Source: Burkholderiales bacterium 67-32 (GTDB lineage Bacteria > Pseudomonadota > Gammaproteobacteria > Burkholderiales > Burkholderiaceae_B). From it: a DNA stretch of 64,000 nt. A model generated the notes under the pieces. The model ran no database searches and was not told the DNA's origin. It was given only the letters and a program-made list of their open reading frames with translations. Location: assembly GCA_001898625.1 (NCBI GenBank), contig MKUP01000032.1, positions 62,001-126,000 on the forward strand, given 5' to 3'. The position numbers were made by a program, and so were the translations under genes. Shown here piece after piece: positions 16,758-24,632 of this stretch. How positions within the stretch are numbered: position 1 is the first letter of the stretch; each line of letters opens with the position of its first letter.

Positions 16758-16794
16758 AGATTCTTCGCTTCAACATTTTCTTCGGGTATCGGGT

Positions 16795-17946
16795 ATGAAA
16801 CGCAAAGTAGAAATCGCCGGGGGCGGCATCGCCGGCCTGAGCGCGGGCGCGCTGTTCGCGCGCCGCGGCTGGGAAGTCAACGTCCATGAACAGGGATCCG
16901 AGATCCGCGAAGTGGGGGCGGGCATCTATATCAAGAACAACAGCCTGGAAGTGCTGGAGAAGCTGGGCGTGTTGGACCGCATCCGTGGCCAGGGCACGGT
17001 GCTCGAGCGCGCGCAGATCCAGTTCGCCGACGGTACGGTCAAGCAGGAGCGGCCGCTGCGGGACAAATCGCGCGTCCATACCTTCGCCCGGCAGGTGCTG
17101 ATCGAGGGGCTGCGCGACGCGGCGCTGGCAGCCGGCGTGAACATCGTGACCGGCTCGCGCGTCACCGGCGCGCTGCCCGGCAAAGGGCTCCTGACCGCCG
17201 ACGGTGGGTTGCATGAGGCCGACCTCGTCATCGCGGCCGACGGTGTGCATTCGGCGGTGCGCAACTCGCAGAAGATGGGGGGCGGCTTCACGGAGCTGCC
17301 GACCATCATCAACCGCTACCTGATCGAAGGCCGCGCCTTCACGCCCCAGCCCAAGACGGTGGAGCACTGGTCGGGCAACCGGCGCATAGGCGTGACGCCG
17401 TCGGGGCCCGACCACACCTATGTCTACATGGTCGCTCCGGCCTGGGACGCCACGGCGGCGCGCTTTCCCATCGACGTCGAGGACTGGAGCCGGCGCTTTC
17501 CCAAGATCGCCGACCTGATGGCGGTGCTGCATCCGGCCGAGGGCACGCAATACCACTACGGCCTGGTCAAGTGCCCGAAGTGGAGCGTGGGCAACATCGC
17601 CATCCTGGGCGACGCCGCCCACGGTCTGCCGCCGACCTTGGGGCAGGGGGCCGGCCTGACCCTGATGAACGCCTACGCGCTGGCGCACCTGGTGGCCGAC
17701 GCCGACGACGTCGCCGCCGCGGTGTCGGCCTGGGAGCAGCGCGTGCGCTTCATCAGCGACCGCACGCAGGCCTGGGCCGTGCGCTACGACTGGTTCACGC
17801 GGCAGTGGCCGACCTCGCTGGACTTCGCGCGTCCGCTGGTAGCCTGGAGCTTCGGCCAGTTCAAGTGCCTGAACGAAAGGATGCGCGTGGCCGACCGCGG
17901 CCTGGCGCAGGCGGGCATAGACATGATGGGAGAGGTGCGGCCATGA
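16795..17946 (+). CDS. FAD-dependent aromatic-ring monooxygenase
   Basis: A 383-residue class A flavoprotein hydroxylase. It has the dinucleotide fingerprint GGGIAGLSAG (9-18), the DG motif IAADGVHSAVR and the FAD ribityl motif AILGDAAHGLPPTLGQGAGL. The family includes salicylate, 6-hydroxynicotinate and methyl-hydroxypyridine-carboxylate monooxygenases. It probably adds the second hydroxyl (with or without decarboxylation) before the LigB-type cleavage. The gap to the dioxygenase is 37 bp and a weak GGGT site precedes the ATG. The exact substrate cannot be read from sequence. Confidence 0.88.
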   Translation: MKRKVEIAGGGIAGLSAGALFARRGWEVNVHEQGSEIREVGAGIYIKNNSLEVLEKLGVLDRIRGQGTVLERAQIQFADGTVKQERPLRDKSRVHTFARQVLIEGLRDAALAAGVNIVTGSRVTGALPGKGLLTADGGLHEADLVIAADGVHSAVRNSQKMGGGFTELPTIINRYLIEGRAFTPQPKTVEHWSGNRRIGVTPSGPDHTYVYMVAPAWDATAARFPIDVEDWSRRFPKIADLMAVLHPAEGTQYHYGLVKCPKWSVGNIAILGDAAHGLPPTLGQGAGLTLMNAYALAHLVADADDVAAAVSAWEQRVRFISDRTQAWAVRYDWFTRQWPTSLDFARPLVAWSFGQFKCLNERMRVADRGLAQAGIDMMGEVRP

Positions 17947-18548
17947 TCATAGACGGCACCAAGACGCTGGCGGCGCCGCGCGCCCGGGTCTGGGAAGCGC
18001 TGGACGACCTGGATTTCCTGCGCCGCACGATTCCCGATTGCCGCGCCATCAGCCGTACCGACGACGGCGGCTACCGGGCCACGATCTCGGCGGGCGTGGG
18101 GCCCATACGCGCCAACTTCGACGTGGCTTTCGCCCGCGCGGTCCAGGCGCAGCAGGAGCGCTTCACGTTGACGGGCCAGGGCTCGGCCGGCGTGGCCGGC
18201 GCCGCCACCGGCAGCGTGGCCGTGACGCTGGAGGACATCGCCGGCGGCACCTTGCTTGGCTACCGCGCCGAGACCGAGGTGACCGGCAAGGTCGCCCAGT
18301 TGGGCGCGCGGATGATAGACGGCGCGGCGCGCAAATTCTCGGAACAGTTCTTCGCCAACGTGCAGCGGGAACTCTCGGGGGCCGGGGCGCAAGCCGCTGC
18401 CCCCGCATCCGGGTTCGCGGCCCCGGCCGGGCCGGCGCCCGCGCCATCCGCCGCGCCGGCGGCGGGACGATGGCAGGGCTGGTGGCTGCCCATCGCCTGC
18501 GGGGTGGGCTGCTTCGTGGGCACCTTCTGCGCCAATTTGCTGCGATGA
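17943..18548 (+). CDS. CoxG-family SRPBCC protein with C-terminal membrane anchor
   Basis: A 201-residue protein whose first 150 residues match the CoxG (CO dehydrogenase subunit G) SRPBCC fold: TLAAPRARVWEALDDLDFLRRTIPDC, VGPIRANFDV, GSAGVAGAATGSVAVTL. An Ala/Pro linker leads to a C-terminal hydrophobic helix (about 178-200). In carboxydotrophs CoxG tethers the molybdenum hydroxylase to the membrane, so here it probably docks this hydroxylase to the respiratory chain. It overlaps both neighbours by 4 bp. Confidence 0.85.
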   Translation: MIIDGTKTLAAPRARVWEALDDLDFLRRTIPDCRAISRTDDGGYRATISAGVGPIRANFDVAFARAVQAQQERFTLTGQGSAGVAGAATGSVAVTLEDIAGGTLLGYRAETEVTGKVAQLGARMIDGAARKFSEQFFANVQRELSGAGAQAAAPASGFAAPAGPAPAPSAAPAAGRWQGWWLPIACGVGCFVGTFCANLLR

Positions 18549-20098
18549 CCCGCATGCCCAGGCCCGTTCCCCGCGCCACCGTGTTCGGCCGGCGCCGCGC
18601 CATCGTCACCGGCCATCACCTGGCCAGCCAGAGCGCGCTGGACACCTTGCGGGCCGGCGGCTCGCTGGTCGATGCGATGATCTCGGCATCGGCCGTCATG
18701 GCCGTCGCGCTGCCGCATGCGACCTCGCTGGGCGGGTGCGGCATGATGCTGTATTACGACGCGGCCTCGGGCGCGGTCCAGGCCCTGAACGGCACGGGCC
18801 GGGCGCCCGGCCTGGCCCGGCCGGATGCCTTCGGCGACGGCGGCATCGGTCCGCGCGGGCCGTCGACCTGGGTGGTGCCCGGACTCGTGCGTCTGTGGGA
18901 GCAGGCGTATCGGCGGCATGGGCGCCTGCCCTGGGCCTCGCTGCTGGAGGACGCCGTGCGCCACGCGGCGGACGGCATAGGCTGCTCCAGCGAAATTCAT
19001 CGCAACCTCGGGAGCGCCAAGCCGGCGGTGGTCCGCCAGCCCGGCTTCGGTACCCTGTTCGCGCCCGGGGGCCGGCCGCTGGCGGCGGGGGATCTCCTGC
19101 GCCAACCCGCGCTGGCCGACACCTTGAAACGTATTGCGCGCGACGGCGCCGACGCTTTCTACGAAGGGCCCATCGCCCGCAGCCTGGACGCCTTCGCGCG
19201 GGAGCAGGGCGGCCTACTGCGCCTGGACGACATGCGGATGCAGCGCGCCGACTGGATGCAGCCGGTCGGCCTGGATGTACGGGGCCGGCACATCCACGTC
19301 ATGCCGCCGAATTCGCTGGGCGTGCTGATGCTGGCCCAATTGGAGGCGCTGGCGCCGTACCTGGACGAGCCGGACGGCCAGCGCGCCTACGCGCAGATCC
19401 AGATCGCCCGGCTATGCCTGGAAACCTTCCAGCGCAAGGTGGCCGACCCGGCCGCGACCTGGCCCGCGACCCTGGATCCGGCGCGGGTCGCGCGGCGCCT
19501 GGCCAGCGTGGCGGATGCGGCGCCCTCGGGCGCGCGGGATCCCGGCGACACCGCCGGCATCGTGCTGGCGGACGGCCAGGGCAACGCGCTGGCCATGCTG
19601 CAAAGCGTGTTCCAGCCTTTCGGCAGCGGCTGCGTGGATCCGCAAACCGGCATCCTGATGAACAACCGCCTGATCGAATTCGATCTCGACCCCGCCAGCC
19701 CCAACGTGCTGGGTCCGGGCAAGCGGCCGGTCCACACCCTGAACCCCTACATCGTGATGGAAGGCGGCCGGCCGGCCATGCTGGGCGTATCGCCGGGCGG
19801 CGTGAGCCAGACCACGACCGGTGTGCAGGTCATCGCCCACGCCTGCTTCGAGAACATGCCGCTGGCCGGGGCCATCGATGCGCCGCGCTGGAGCATCACG
19901 CGCGGCGGCGACATCCTGCTCGAGTCCGGCTTCGAGGCGGGCGTGGCGCAGCGGCTGCGCGAGGCCGGCGTGCCGGTGGAAGAGGATTCCCTGCACGAGT
20001 TCTACTTCGGGTCGGCCAAGGCCATCCGCATGCGCTCCGATGGAACGCTGGAGGCGGCAGCCGACCTGCGCCGCCAGGCCTGCGCGCTGGCGGACTAG
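18545..20098 (+). CDS. Gamma-glutamyltransferase-like Ntn hydrolase
   Basis: A 517-residue member of the GGT family, without a clear signal peptide. Conserved parts are the N-terminal AIVTGHHLASQSALDTLRAGGSLVDA, TSLGGCGMM and the C-terminal LGVSPGGVSQTTTGVQV. The self-cleaving threonine is probably T336 in GDTAGIVLADGQGNA; the usual DTTH around it is altered. Length is short of typical GGT (560-580). Inside a heterocycle operon and apparently cytoplasmic, it is more likely an amide or lactam hydrolase for a ring-fission product than a glutathione enzyme. It ends in a 4-bp overlap with xthA on the other strand. Confidence 0.82.
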   Translation: MTRMPRPVPRATVFGRRRAIVTGHHLASQSALDTLRAGGSLVDAMISASAVMAVALPHATSLGGCGMMLYYDAASGAVQALNGTGRAPGLARPDAFGDGGIGPRGPSTWVVPGLVRLWEQAYRRHGRLPWASLLEDAVRHAADGIGCSSEIHRNLGSAKPAVVRQPGFGTLFAPGGRPLAAGDLLRQPALADTLKRIARDGADAFYEGPIARSLDAFAREQGGLLRLDDMRMQRADWMQPVGLDVRGRHIHVMPPNSLGVLMLAQLEALAPYLDEPDGQRAYAQIQIARLCLETFQRKVADPAATWPATLDPARVARRLASVADAAPSGARDPGDTAGIVLADGQGNALAMLQSVFQPFGSGCVDPQTGILMNNRLIEFDLDPASPNVLGPGKRPVHTLNPYIVMEGGRPAMLGVSPGGVSQTTTGVQVIAHACFENMPLAGAIDAPRWSITRGGDILLESGFEAGVAQRLREAGVPVEEDSLHEFYFGSAKAIRMRSDGTLEAAADLRRQACALAD

Positions 20099-20877
20099 GC
20101 TAGCTCCAGCGTCGCCATCACCGGCGCGTGGTCCGACGGCTGTTCGTTCTTGCGGATCTCGCGTTCGATCACACACTCGCTGCACACGGCCTTCAAGGTG
20201 TCCGACAGCAGGATGTGGTCGATGCGCAGGCCGGCATTGCGGCGGAATCCCAACTGCCGGTAGTCCCACCAGCTGAAGGACTTGGGCGGCTGCTCGAACA
20301 GCCGGAAGGCGTCGTGCAGGCCCACGTCCAGCAGCGAGCGGAACGCGGCCCGTTCGGGTTCGGACACCAGCACGCTGCCTTCCCACTTCACCGGATCGTG
20401 CACGTCGCGATCGTCGGGCGCGACGTTGTAGTCGCCCAGCACCGCCAGGCGCGGATAGCGGTCCAGCTCCTTTTGCAGGCCGTCGCGGAAGGCGGCGAAC
20501 CATTTCAGCTTGTAGTCGTACTTGTCGCTGTCCACCGACTGCCCGTTGGGGCAATAGGCGCTGATCACGCGTACCTCGCCCGCGGGTGTGTCCAGCGTGG
20601 CGGCGATCACGCGCTGCTGCGGGTCCTCGAAACCGTCGATGTTCTTGGCCACGTCCCGGACCGGCTGGCGGGTCAGGATGGCCACGCCGTTATAGGTCTT
20701 CTGGCCGGTGAACGCCGCGTGATAGCCGATTTCCTCGAAGGCGCCGACGGGGAACTTGTCGTCGGTCAGCTTGAGTTCCTGCAGGCACAGCGCGTCGACC
20801 GGCGTGGCCTGCAGGTAGGCGATGACTTGCGGCAGGCGCACGTTCAGGGAGTTTACGTTCCAGGTGGAGAGTTTCAT
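20095..20877 (-). CDS. xthA: Exodeoxyribonuclease III
   Basis: A 260-residue AP endonuclease and 3'-5' exonuclease of base-excision repair. It begins with MKLSTWNVNSLNVRLP and has CLQELKL (metal-binding Glu), the DYNVAPDDRDVHDP loop with catalytic Asp and Asn, RIDHILLS and the final SDHAPV histidine motif. Length is normal. It is the last gene behind the toxin-antitoxin pair on this strand, 36 bp away, and converges on the GGT-like gene with a 4-bp stop overlap. Confidence 0.95.
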   Translation of the reverse strand: MKLSTWNVNSLNVRLPQVIAYLQATPVDALCLQELKLTDDKFPVGAFEEIGYHAAFTGQKTYNGVAILTRQPVRDVAKNIDGFEDPQQRVIAATLDTPAGEVRVISAYCPNGQSVDSDKYDYKLKWFAAFRDGLQKELDRYPRLAVLGDYNVAPDDRDVHDPVKWEGSVLVSEPERAAFRSLLDVGLHDAFRLFEQPPKSFSWWDYRQLGFRRNAGLRIDHILLSDTLKAVCSECVIEREIRKNEQPSDHAPVMATLELA

Positions 20878-20913
20878 GGTACGGAGGGACTCTTTTTATT
20901 TATTTCCAGTGAG

Positions 20914-21225
20914 TCAGGCAGGGTGAACAGCCTGGACGACAAGGCGCACGCCCAGCGCCTTGCACACTTTGGCTATGGTATCGAAACGCGGGCTGGCGTC
21001 AGCACGCAGGGCTTTGTAGAGGGATTCCCGACCAATGCCGGCGGCCTCGGCGATTTGAGCCATGCCACGCGCGCGCGCCGCGACACCCAGCGCCTGTGCA
21101 AGCTCGCCGGCGTCGCCGTCCTCGATCACTTGCGTAAGATAGGCAGCGATGTCCTCGTCGTCGCGCAGGTAGCGAGCGGGGTCGAAGGTAGGCAGTTCGG
21201 AAACCTGAATCGTCTTCTTGCTCAT
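20914..21225 (-). CDS. HigA-type antitoxin with helix-turn-helix
   Basis: A 103-residue protein. The C-terminal half (MAQIAEAAGIGRESLYKALR, FDTIAKVCKALGV) is the HTH of addiction-module antidote proteins often paired with phage Gp49-like toxins. Its start overlaps the toxin stop (ATGA), so it comes second in the pair, as in higBA. It should neutralise the toxin and repress the operon through the palindrome upstream. Confidence 0.85.
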   Translation of the reverse strand: MSKKTIQVSELPTFDPARYLRDDEDIAAYLTQVIEDGDAGELAQALGVAARARGMAQIAEAAGIGRESLYKALRADASPRFDTIAKVCKALGVRLVVQAVHPA

Positions 21226-21536
21226 GACTGGTTTTCCTCGTTGTTTCTCAGGGCGCGCGCCAACTCCTTGGCGCGTTTGATGTCGCGGCTTTGCGTGGCT
21301 TTGGAGCCTCCGCCCAGCATGACGATCAGCACGTCGCCCTGCTCGATGTAGTACATGCGCCAGCCAGGGCCGAAGAACTCGCGCATTTCGTTTACCCCTT
21401 CGCCGACCGGCTCCACGTCGCCCAGCAGGCCTCGTGCAGCTTTCTCAAGCCTGCGGATGAGGCGGGCGCGAGTAGCCGGGTCCTTCAGGCTGTCGAACCA
21501 GGCATCGAACTCCGGCAGGGGTTTTATCGTGTACAT
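21222..21536 (-). CDS. RelE/ParE-superfamily toxin (HigB/Gp49-like)
   Basis: A 104-residue basic protein. EFDAWFDSLKDPATRARLIRRLEKAARG, GDVEPVGEGVNEMREFFGPGWRMYY and DVLIVMLGGGSK are the core of the Gp49-like addiction toxins, related to ribosome-dependent mRNA interferases. The toxin is first and the antitoxin second. A 16-bp palindrome lies 9 bp upstream of the start. The pair sits between azurin and xthA, interrupting two unrelated housekeeping genes, which fits local insertion. Confidence 0.88.
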   Translation of the reverse strand: MYTIKPLPEFDAWFDSLKDPATRARLIRRLEKAARGLLGDVEPVGEGVNEMREFFGPGWRMYYIEQGDVLIVMLGGGSKATQSRDIKRAKELARALRNNEENQS

Positions 21537-21544
21537 GGGGTATT

Positions 21545-21560
21545 GTATTCGATCGAATAC
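21545..21560. promoter_or_regulatory. Palindromic operator of the toxin-antitoxin operon
   Basis: GTATTCGATCGAATAC is a perfect 16-bp palindrome just upstream of the toxin start, in an A/T-rich spot. Autorepression by the antitoxin at such a site is usual for higBA-like operons. Confidence 0.65.
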
Positions 21561-21625
21561 TCCCCATCAAGAGCAATGAGGTTTCCGGTCCGTTGTGGAC
21601 GGAGCTTCCGACTGTTCTTCGTGGC

Positions 21626-22081
21626 CTATTTCGTCACCGCCACCGTCCCCTTCATCAGCGCCGCATGACCCGGGAACGAGCAGAAGAACGCGTAGTTTTC
21701 CCCGGCCTTGAGCTTGCTGGTGTCGAAGGTGACGGAATCGGATTCGCCGCCGCCCACCACCTTCGTGTGCGCGATCACGCGCGGATCGTCCGGCTTGAGG
21801 TAGTTCTTGTCCAGCCCCGCGGAAATGCCGTCGGCCGCGATGCCCTGCACGTCCGCGGCTTTGCTCAGCACCCAGTTGTGGCCCATGACGTTCTTGGCGA
21901 GCTTGCCGGGGTGCGTGAGCTTGACCGTGAACTGCTTGCAGCTTTGCGGCACGTCGATGCTGGTCTTGTCGAATTTCATGGCATCGTTGCCCGCGATCTC
22001 CACGTTGCAGGTCGCGGCGAAGGCGGGGCTGGCCAGGGTGGCGGCCAGCAGCAGCGCCGGGGTGGTATGCAGGATCTTCAT
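21626..22081 (-). CDS. azu: Azurin
   Basis: A 151-residue periplasmic blue copper protein with a signal peptide (about 1-23, cleavage before TCNVEIAG). Copper ligands are all present: histidine in NVMGHNW, then Cys, His and Met in [12 protein letters not shown]. The disulfide pair (C at mature residue 2 or 3 and C in PQSCKQF) is also there. Azurin shuttles electrons, for example to nitrite reductase or cytochrome oxidase. A strong AAGGAGA site precedes the ATG at 22081. It lies 11 bp behind nnrS, which ties it to nitric-oxide/denitrification physiology. Confidence 0.96.
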   Translation of the reverse strand: MKILHTTPALLLAATLASPAFAATCNVEIAGNDAMKFDKTSIDVPQSCKQFTVKLTHPGKLAKNVMGHNWVLSKAADVQGIAADGISAGLDKNYLKPDDPRVIAHTKVVGGGESDSVTFDTSKLKAGENYAFFCSFPGHAALMKGTVAVTK

Positions 22082-22092
22082 CAGGTTCTCCT

Positions 22093-23289
22093 TCAGGAAC
22101 GTTGGTCGAAACGAGGACGGATCAGCAGCGGGAAGAAGCGCCACAGGTACAGCGCGAACCCCAGGATCCAGGCCGCCGCCGATGCGTGCAGGGCGCCCAT
22201 GGTCCAGGCCGTGGGCAGCAGCGCGGCCAGGCGCAGCGCCGCCGCCGCGATCACCAGCGCATAGGCCGCCACCATGCTGCGGTCGGTGCGCAGCGGCCGC
22301 CCGAGGTGGCCCAGCGCCGTGCGGGTGACCATGCCGATGATCAGCACGGCAAAGCCCGCCGCGCCGATGACGTGCGCCGGCCAGGCCAGGCGCGGGACCC
22401 AACCCGCCGCGTGCGCCGCGGCCACCAGCAGGCCGATGCCCAGTGCGGCGTAGCCCACGTACAGGATCCACAGCAGCGGCACGCGCCGAACCGCCCAGGG
22501 GCGCCATGCCAGCAGTTGCCAGCAGGTCAGCACACCGGTGGCAGCAAGAGCCAGGCCCGCCCCAGGCATCCAGCCCGCCAGCAGGAGCGCGATCGCCAGC
22601 ACGCCCGCGCCGAGCTGCCACTGGCCGCTGCGGGTGTGCATGGGGATGTCCAGGCCGGCCACGGCGCGCATCGCGAAGAAGGGGATCACGCGCCGCGCCA
22701 CCAGCAGCGCGATCACCGCCATGCATAGCAGCCCGAGATTGAAGCGCGCCAGCAGCAGGGCGTAGTCGCCTTGCAGGACCGTATGGAGGTAAAGGACGTT
22801 CGCCGCGCCCAGCCCCAGGAGGAGTACGGGTATGCCGTAGTTGCGCTTGCTGCGCGCCTGGTAGATGGAGCGTCCCAGGGCCACGGCGGCGGTGGCGAAG
22901 AACAGGGTCTCGCCGCATGCGGCGAGCCAGAAGCCCGCGGTGTCGGGCACCAGGTAGCCGATCCGCGCCAGTAGCCACAGGACCGTCAGCGTGCCCAGGG
23001 CCTTGCCGTGCAGCGGGTTGATGCCGGTCCAGTTGGCGCCGGCGGTAAGCAGGAAACCCACGGCAATAGTGGCGATGAAGCCCCAGAGCATTTCATGGGC
23101 ATGCCAGGCCACGCCGCCCAGCGGCCCGGTCAGGGCCCGCGGCGCATACACCCAGAGCAGGACGGAAATGGCGGCCCACAGGCAGCCCGCCAGATACAGG
23201 GGGCGGAAGCCCAGCTCCAGGAAAGCGCGCCACTGCGGAGGCGGCGGGGTGGGTGGCACCGGTTCTTCGACTTCCAGCAGGATGGCCAT
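22093..23289 (-). CDS. nnrS: NnrS-family membrane protein
   Basis: A 398-residue polytopic haem- and copper-containing membrane protein with about 12 hydrophobic segments. Family motifs include [36 protein letters not shown] and [11 protein letters not shown]. NnrS protects cells against nitrosative stress. A 23-bp NsrR-like dyad lies 48 bp upstream of the ATG. Azurin follows directly and is probably co-transcribed. Confidence 0.92.
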   Translation of the reverse strand: MAILLEVEEPVPPTPPPPQWRAFLELGFRPLYLAGCLWAAISVLLWVYAPRALTGPLGGVAWHAHEMLWGFIATIAVGFLLTAGANWTGINPLHGKALGTLTVLWLLARIGYLVPDTAGFWLAACGETLFFATAAVALGRSIYQARSKRNYGIPVLLLGLGAANVLYLHTVLQGDYALLLARFNLGLLCMAVIALLVARRVIPFFAMRAVAGLDIPMHTRSGQWQLGAGVLAIALLLAGWMPGAGLALAATGVLTCWQLLAWRPWAVRRVPLLWILYVGYAALGIGLLVAAAHAAGWVPRLAWPAHVIGAAGFAVLIIGMVTRTALGHLGRPLRTDRSMVAAYALVIAAAALRLAALLPTAWTMGALHASAAAWILGFALYLWRFFPLLIRPRFDQRS

Positions 23290-23325
23290 GGGCCGGCTCC
23301 GTGGGGTGGGTGGACGTCTGGCTTG

Positions 23326-23348
23326 AAGATATATATTAAATGAATCTT
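23326..23348 (-). promoter_or_regulatory. NsrR-like operator before nnrS
   Basis: On the minus strand this reads AAGATTCATTT, one base, then ATATATATCTT. Against the NsrR consensus halves AAGATGCATTT and AAATGCATCTT it matches 10 of 11 and 8 of 11. The site lies in an A/T island within GC-rich DNA about 48 bp before the start codon. NsrR is the nitric-oxide-sensing repressor that controls nnrS in several proteobacteria. Confidence 0.65.
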
Positions 23349-23388
23349 ATAGGGGGAACCCCAATACCGTTGACGACGCCGGGGATTT

Positions 23389-24423
23389 TCAACAGGGATC
23401 TTGCGAGCGGGCGCGGGCCGATGCATCGGCGGCCGGGCTGGTCCAGGTCCGGTGGTGCCATTCGGAGGGCAGCAGGCCGAAGCGCAGCCGGAACAGCTTG
23501 CTGAAGGCCGATTGGTCCGCGAAGCCGCAGCGCCACGACAGCGAGCCGATGTGCAGCCTGGGGCTGCGCTCGATCAAGGCCTTGGCGCGTTGCAGGCGGA
23601 TTTCGCGCAGCGTTCCCATCACGGTTTCGCCTCGTGATGCGAAGGCCGCGTAAAGGCGGGTGCGCGAGCAGGCGGCGCCACGGGCGACCGCTGCGACGTC
23701 GAGGTCGTGGCGGTGGGCCTCGCGTTCCATGAAGCGCAGTGCCGCTGCATGGCGGCCCGCGTTCAGGTCGTCTTCCAGGTCGGATTGTTCCTCGCGCGAT
23801 CCCTGGCGCCCCAGGTTGCGCAGCATCAGCAGCGCGAGCGAGCGCGTGCCTTCCAGCAGGCTCGCATATTCCACGCCGTCGAGCTTCTGCGGCTGGCGTG
23901 TCAGCAGGGCCAGATGATTCAACTGGCTGGCCAGGGCGGGGGCCAGCGCGCAGTGTTCCAGCGGGATGGGCACGTTGCCCGGTTCGCGTCCCAGCGCCGC
24001 GCGCACCTCGCCGCGGGGCAGGGCCAGGAATACCTCGCGCGAGCCCTGGCTCCAGCGGTAGTTCCCGATGCGCCAGGGGTCGTACAGGCCCAGGTTGCCC
24101 GGGCCGACGCGTTGAGGCTCGCCCGGTGCTGCGTCGCGTATCAGTTCGCCGGCCTGGATCAGTGTGACCACCACCATCTCGGGCGCATGGGCCAGGCGGC
24201 GGGACGCCGCCCGCATTTCGTAGGCGGATGAACGCATGGTGCCGAAGATGCAGGTGCTGCTGCGCAAGGTGAGCAGTTCCGCATCCAGCTCGGTACCGGG
24301 CGGCGGCGGCAGCATTTCCACCCACTGGTGGGCACGTTCGCGCCAGGCATCGAAACGCAGTCCCGGCTCCACGTCGTGGGAAGACAAATGCTCCGGTACG
24401 CAAGGAGGCGGGGTGGTCGGCAT
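23389..24423 (-). CDS. AraC-family transcriptional regulator
   Basis: A 344-residue regulator with an AraC-binding-like N-terminal domain (about 20-200, resembling the AraC_binding_2 type) and two C-terminal HTH motifs (DLDVAAVARGAACSRTRLYAAF and LHIGSLSWRCGFADQSAFSKLF, RFGLLPSEW). The ATG at 24423 is chosen over an upstream start (24516) because the latter adds an unlikely basic leader. It is divergent from the glycoside hydrolase gene with 209 bp between them and may control it. Confidence 0.9.
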   Translation of the reverse strand: MPTTPPPCVPEHLSSHDVEPGLRFDAWRERAHQWVEMLPPPPGTELDAELLTLRSSTCIFGTMRSSAYEMRAASRRLAHAPEMVVVTLIQAGELIRDAAPGEPQRVGPGNLGLYDPWRIGNYRWSQGSREVFLALPRGEVRAALGREPGNVPIPLEHCALAPALASQLNHLALLTRQPQKLDGVEYASLLEGTRSLALLMLRNLGRQGSREEQSDLEDDLNAGRHAAALRFMEREAHRHDLDVAAVARGAACSRTRLYAAFASRGETVMGTLREIRLQRAKALIERSPRLHIGSLSWRCGFADQSAFSKLFRLRFGLLPSEWHHRTWTSPAADASARARSQDPC

Positions 24424-24552
24424 GACACAAAATGATACACCTGTGGCGCGCAATGCTACATCCGGGACGATTTCCCGGTACTCGGGACGCTTGCCCCAAA
24501 CATGTCTGCCTCGCAAAAGAGGCCCTTCTCTAACATCTGCTCATCCTTTCCA

Positions 24553-24577
24553 TGCGAATGACGCGGTATTGCGAATG
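24553..24577 (+). promoter_or_regulatory. Direct repeat, possible AraC binding half-sites
   Basis: TGCGAATG occurs at 24553-24560 and again at 24570-24577, 17 bp apart on the same DNA face roughly, 55 bp before the lipoprotein hydrolase start. AraC proteins bind direct repeats. The assignment is tentative. Confidence 0.3.
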
Positions 24578-24632
24578 TCAGGGCGTCGGTTCGTTTCACG
24601 GGCCATGGGACCGATTTCTCAGGAGCGGCAGT

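Noticed and set aside
16795-17946. Naming the monooxygenase NicC or the cluster nic or pic
   Set aside because: The accompanying dioxygenase is LigB-type, not NicX-type, and the amidase set differs, so a specific pathway name is not supported.
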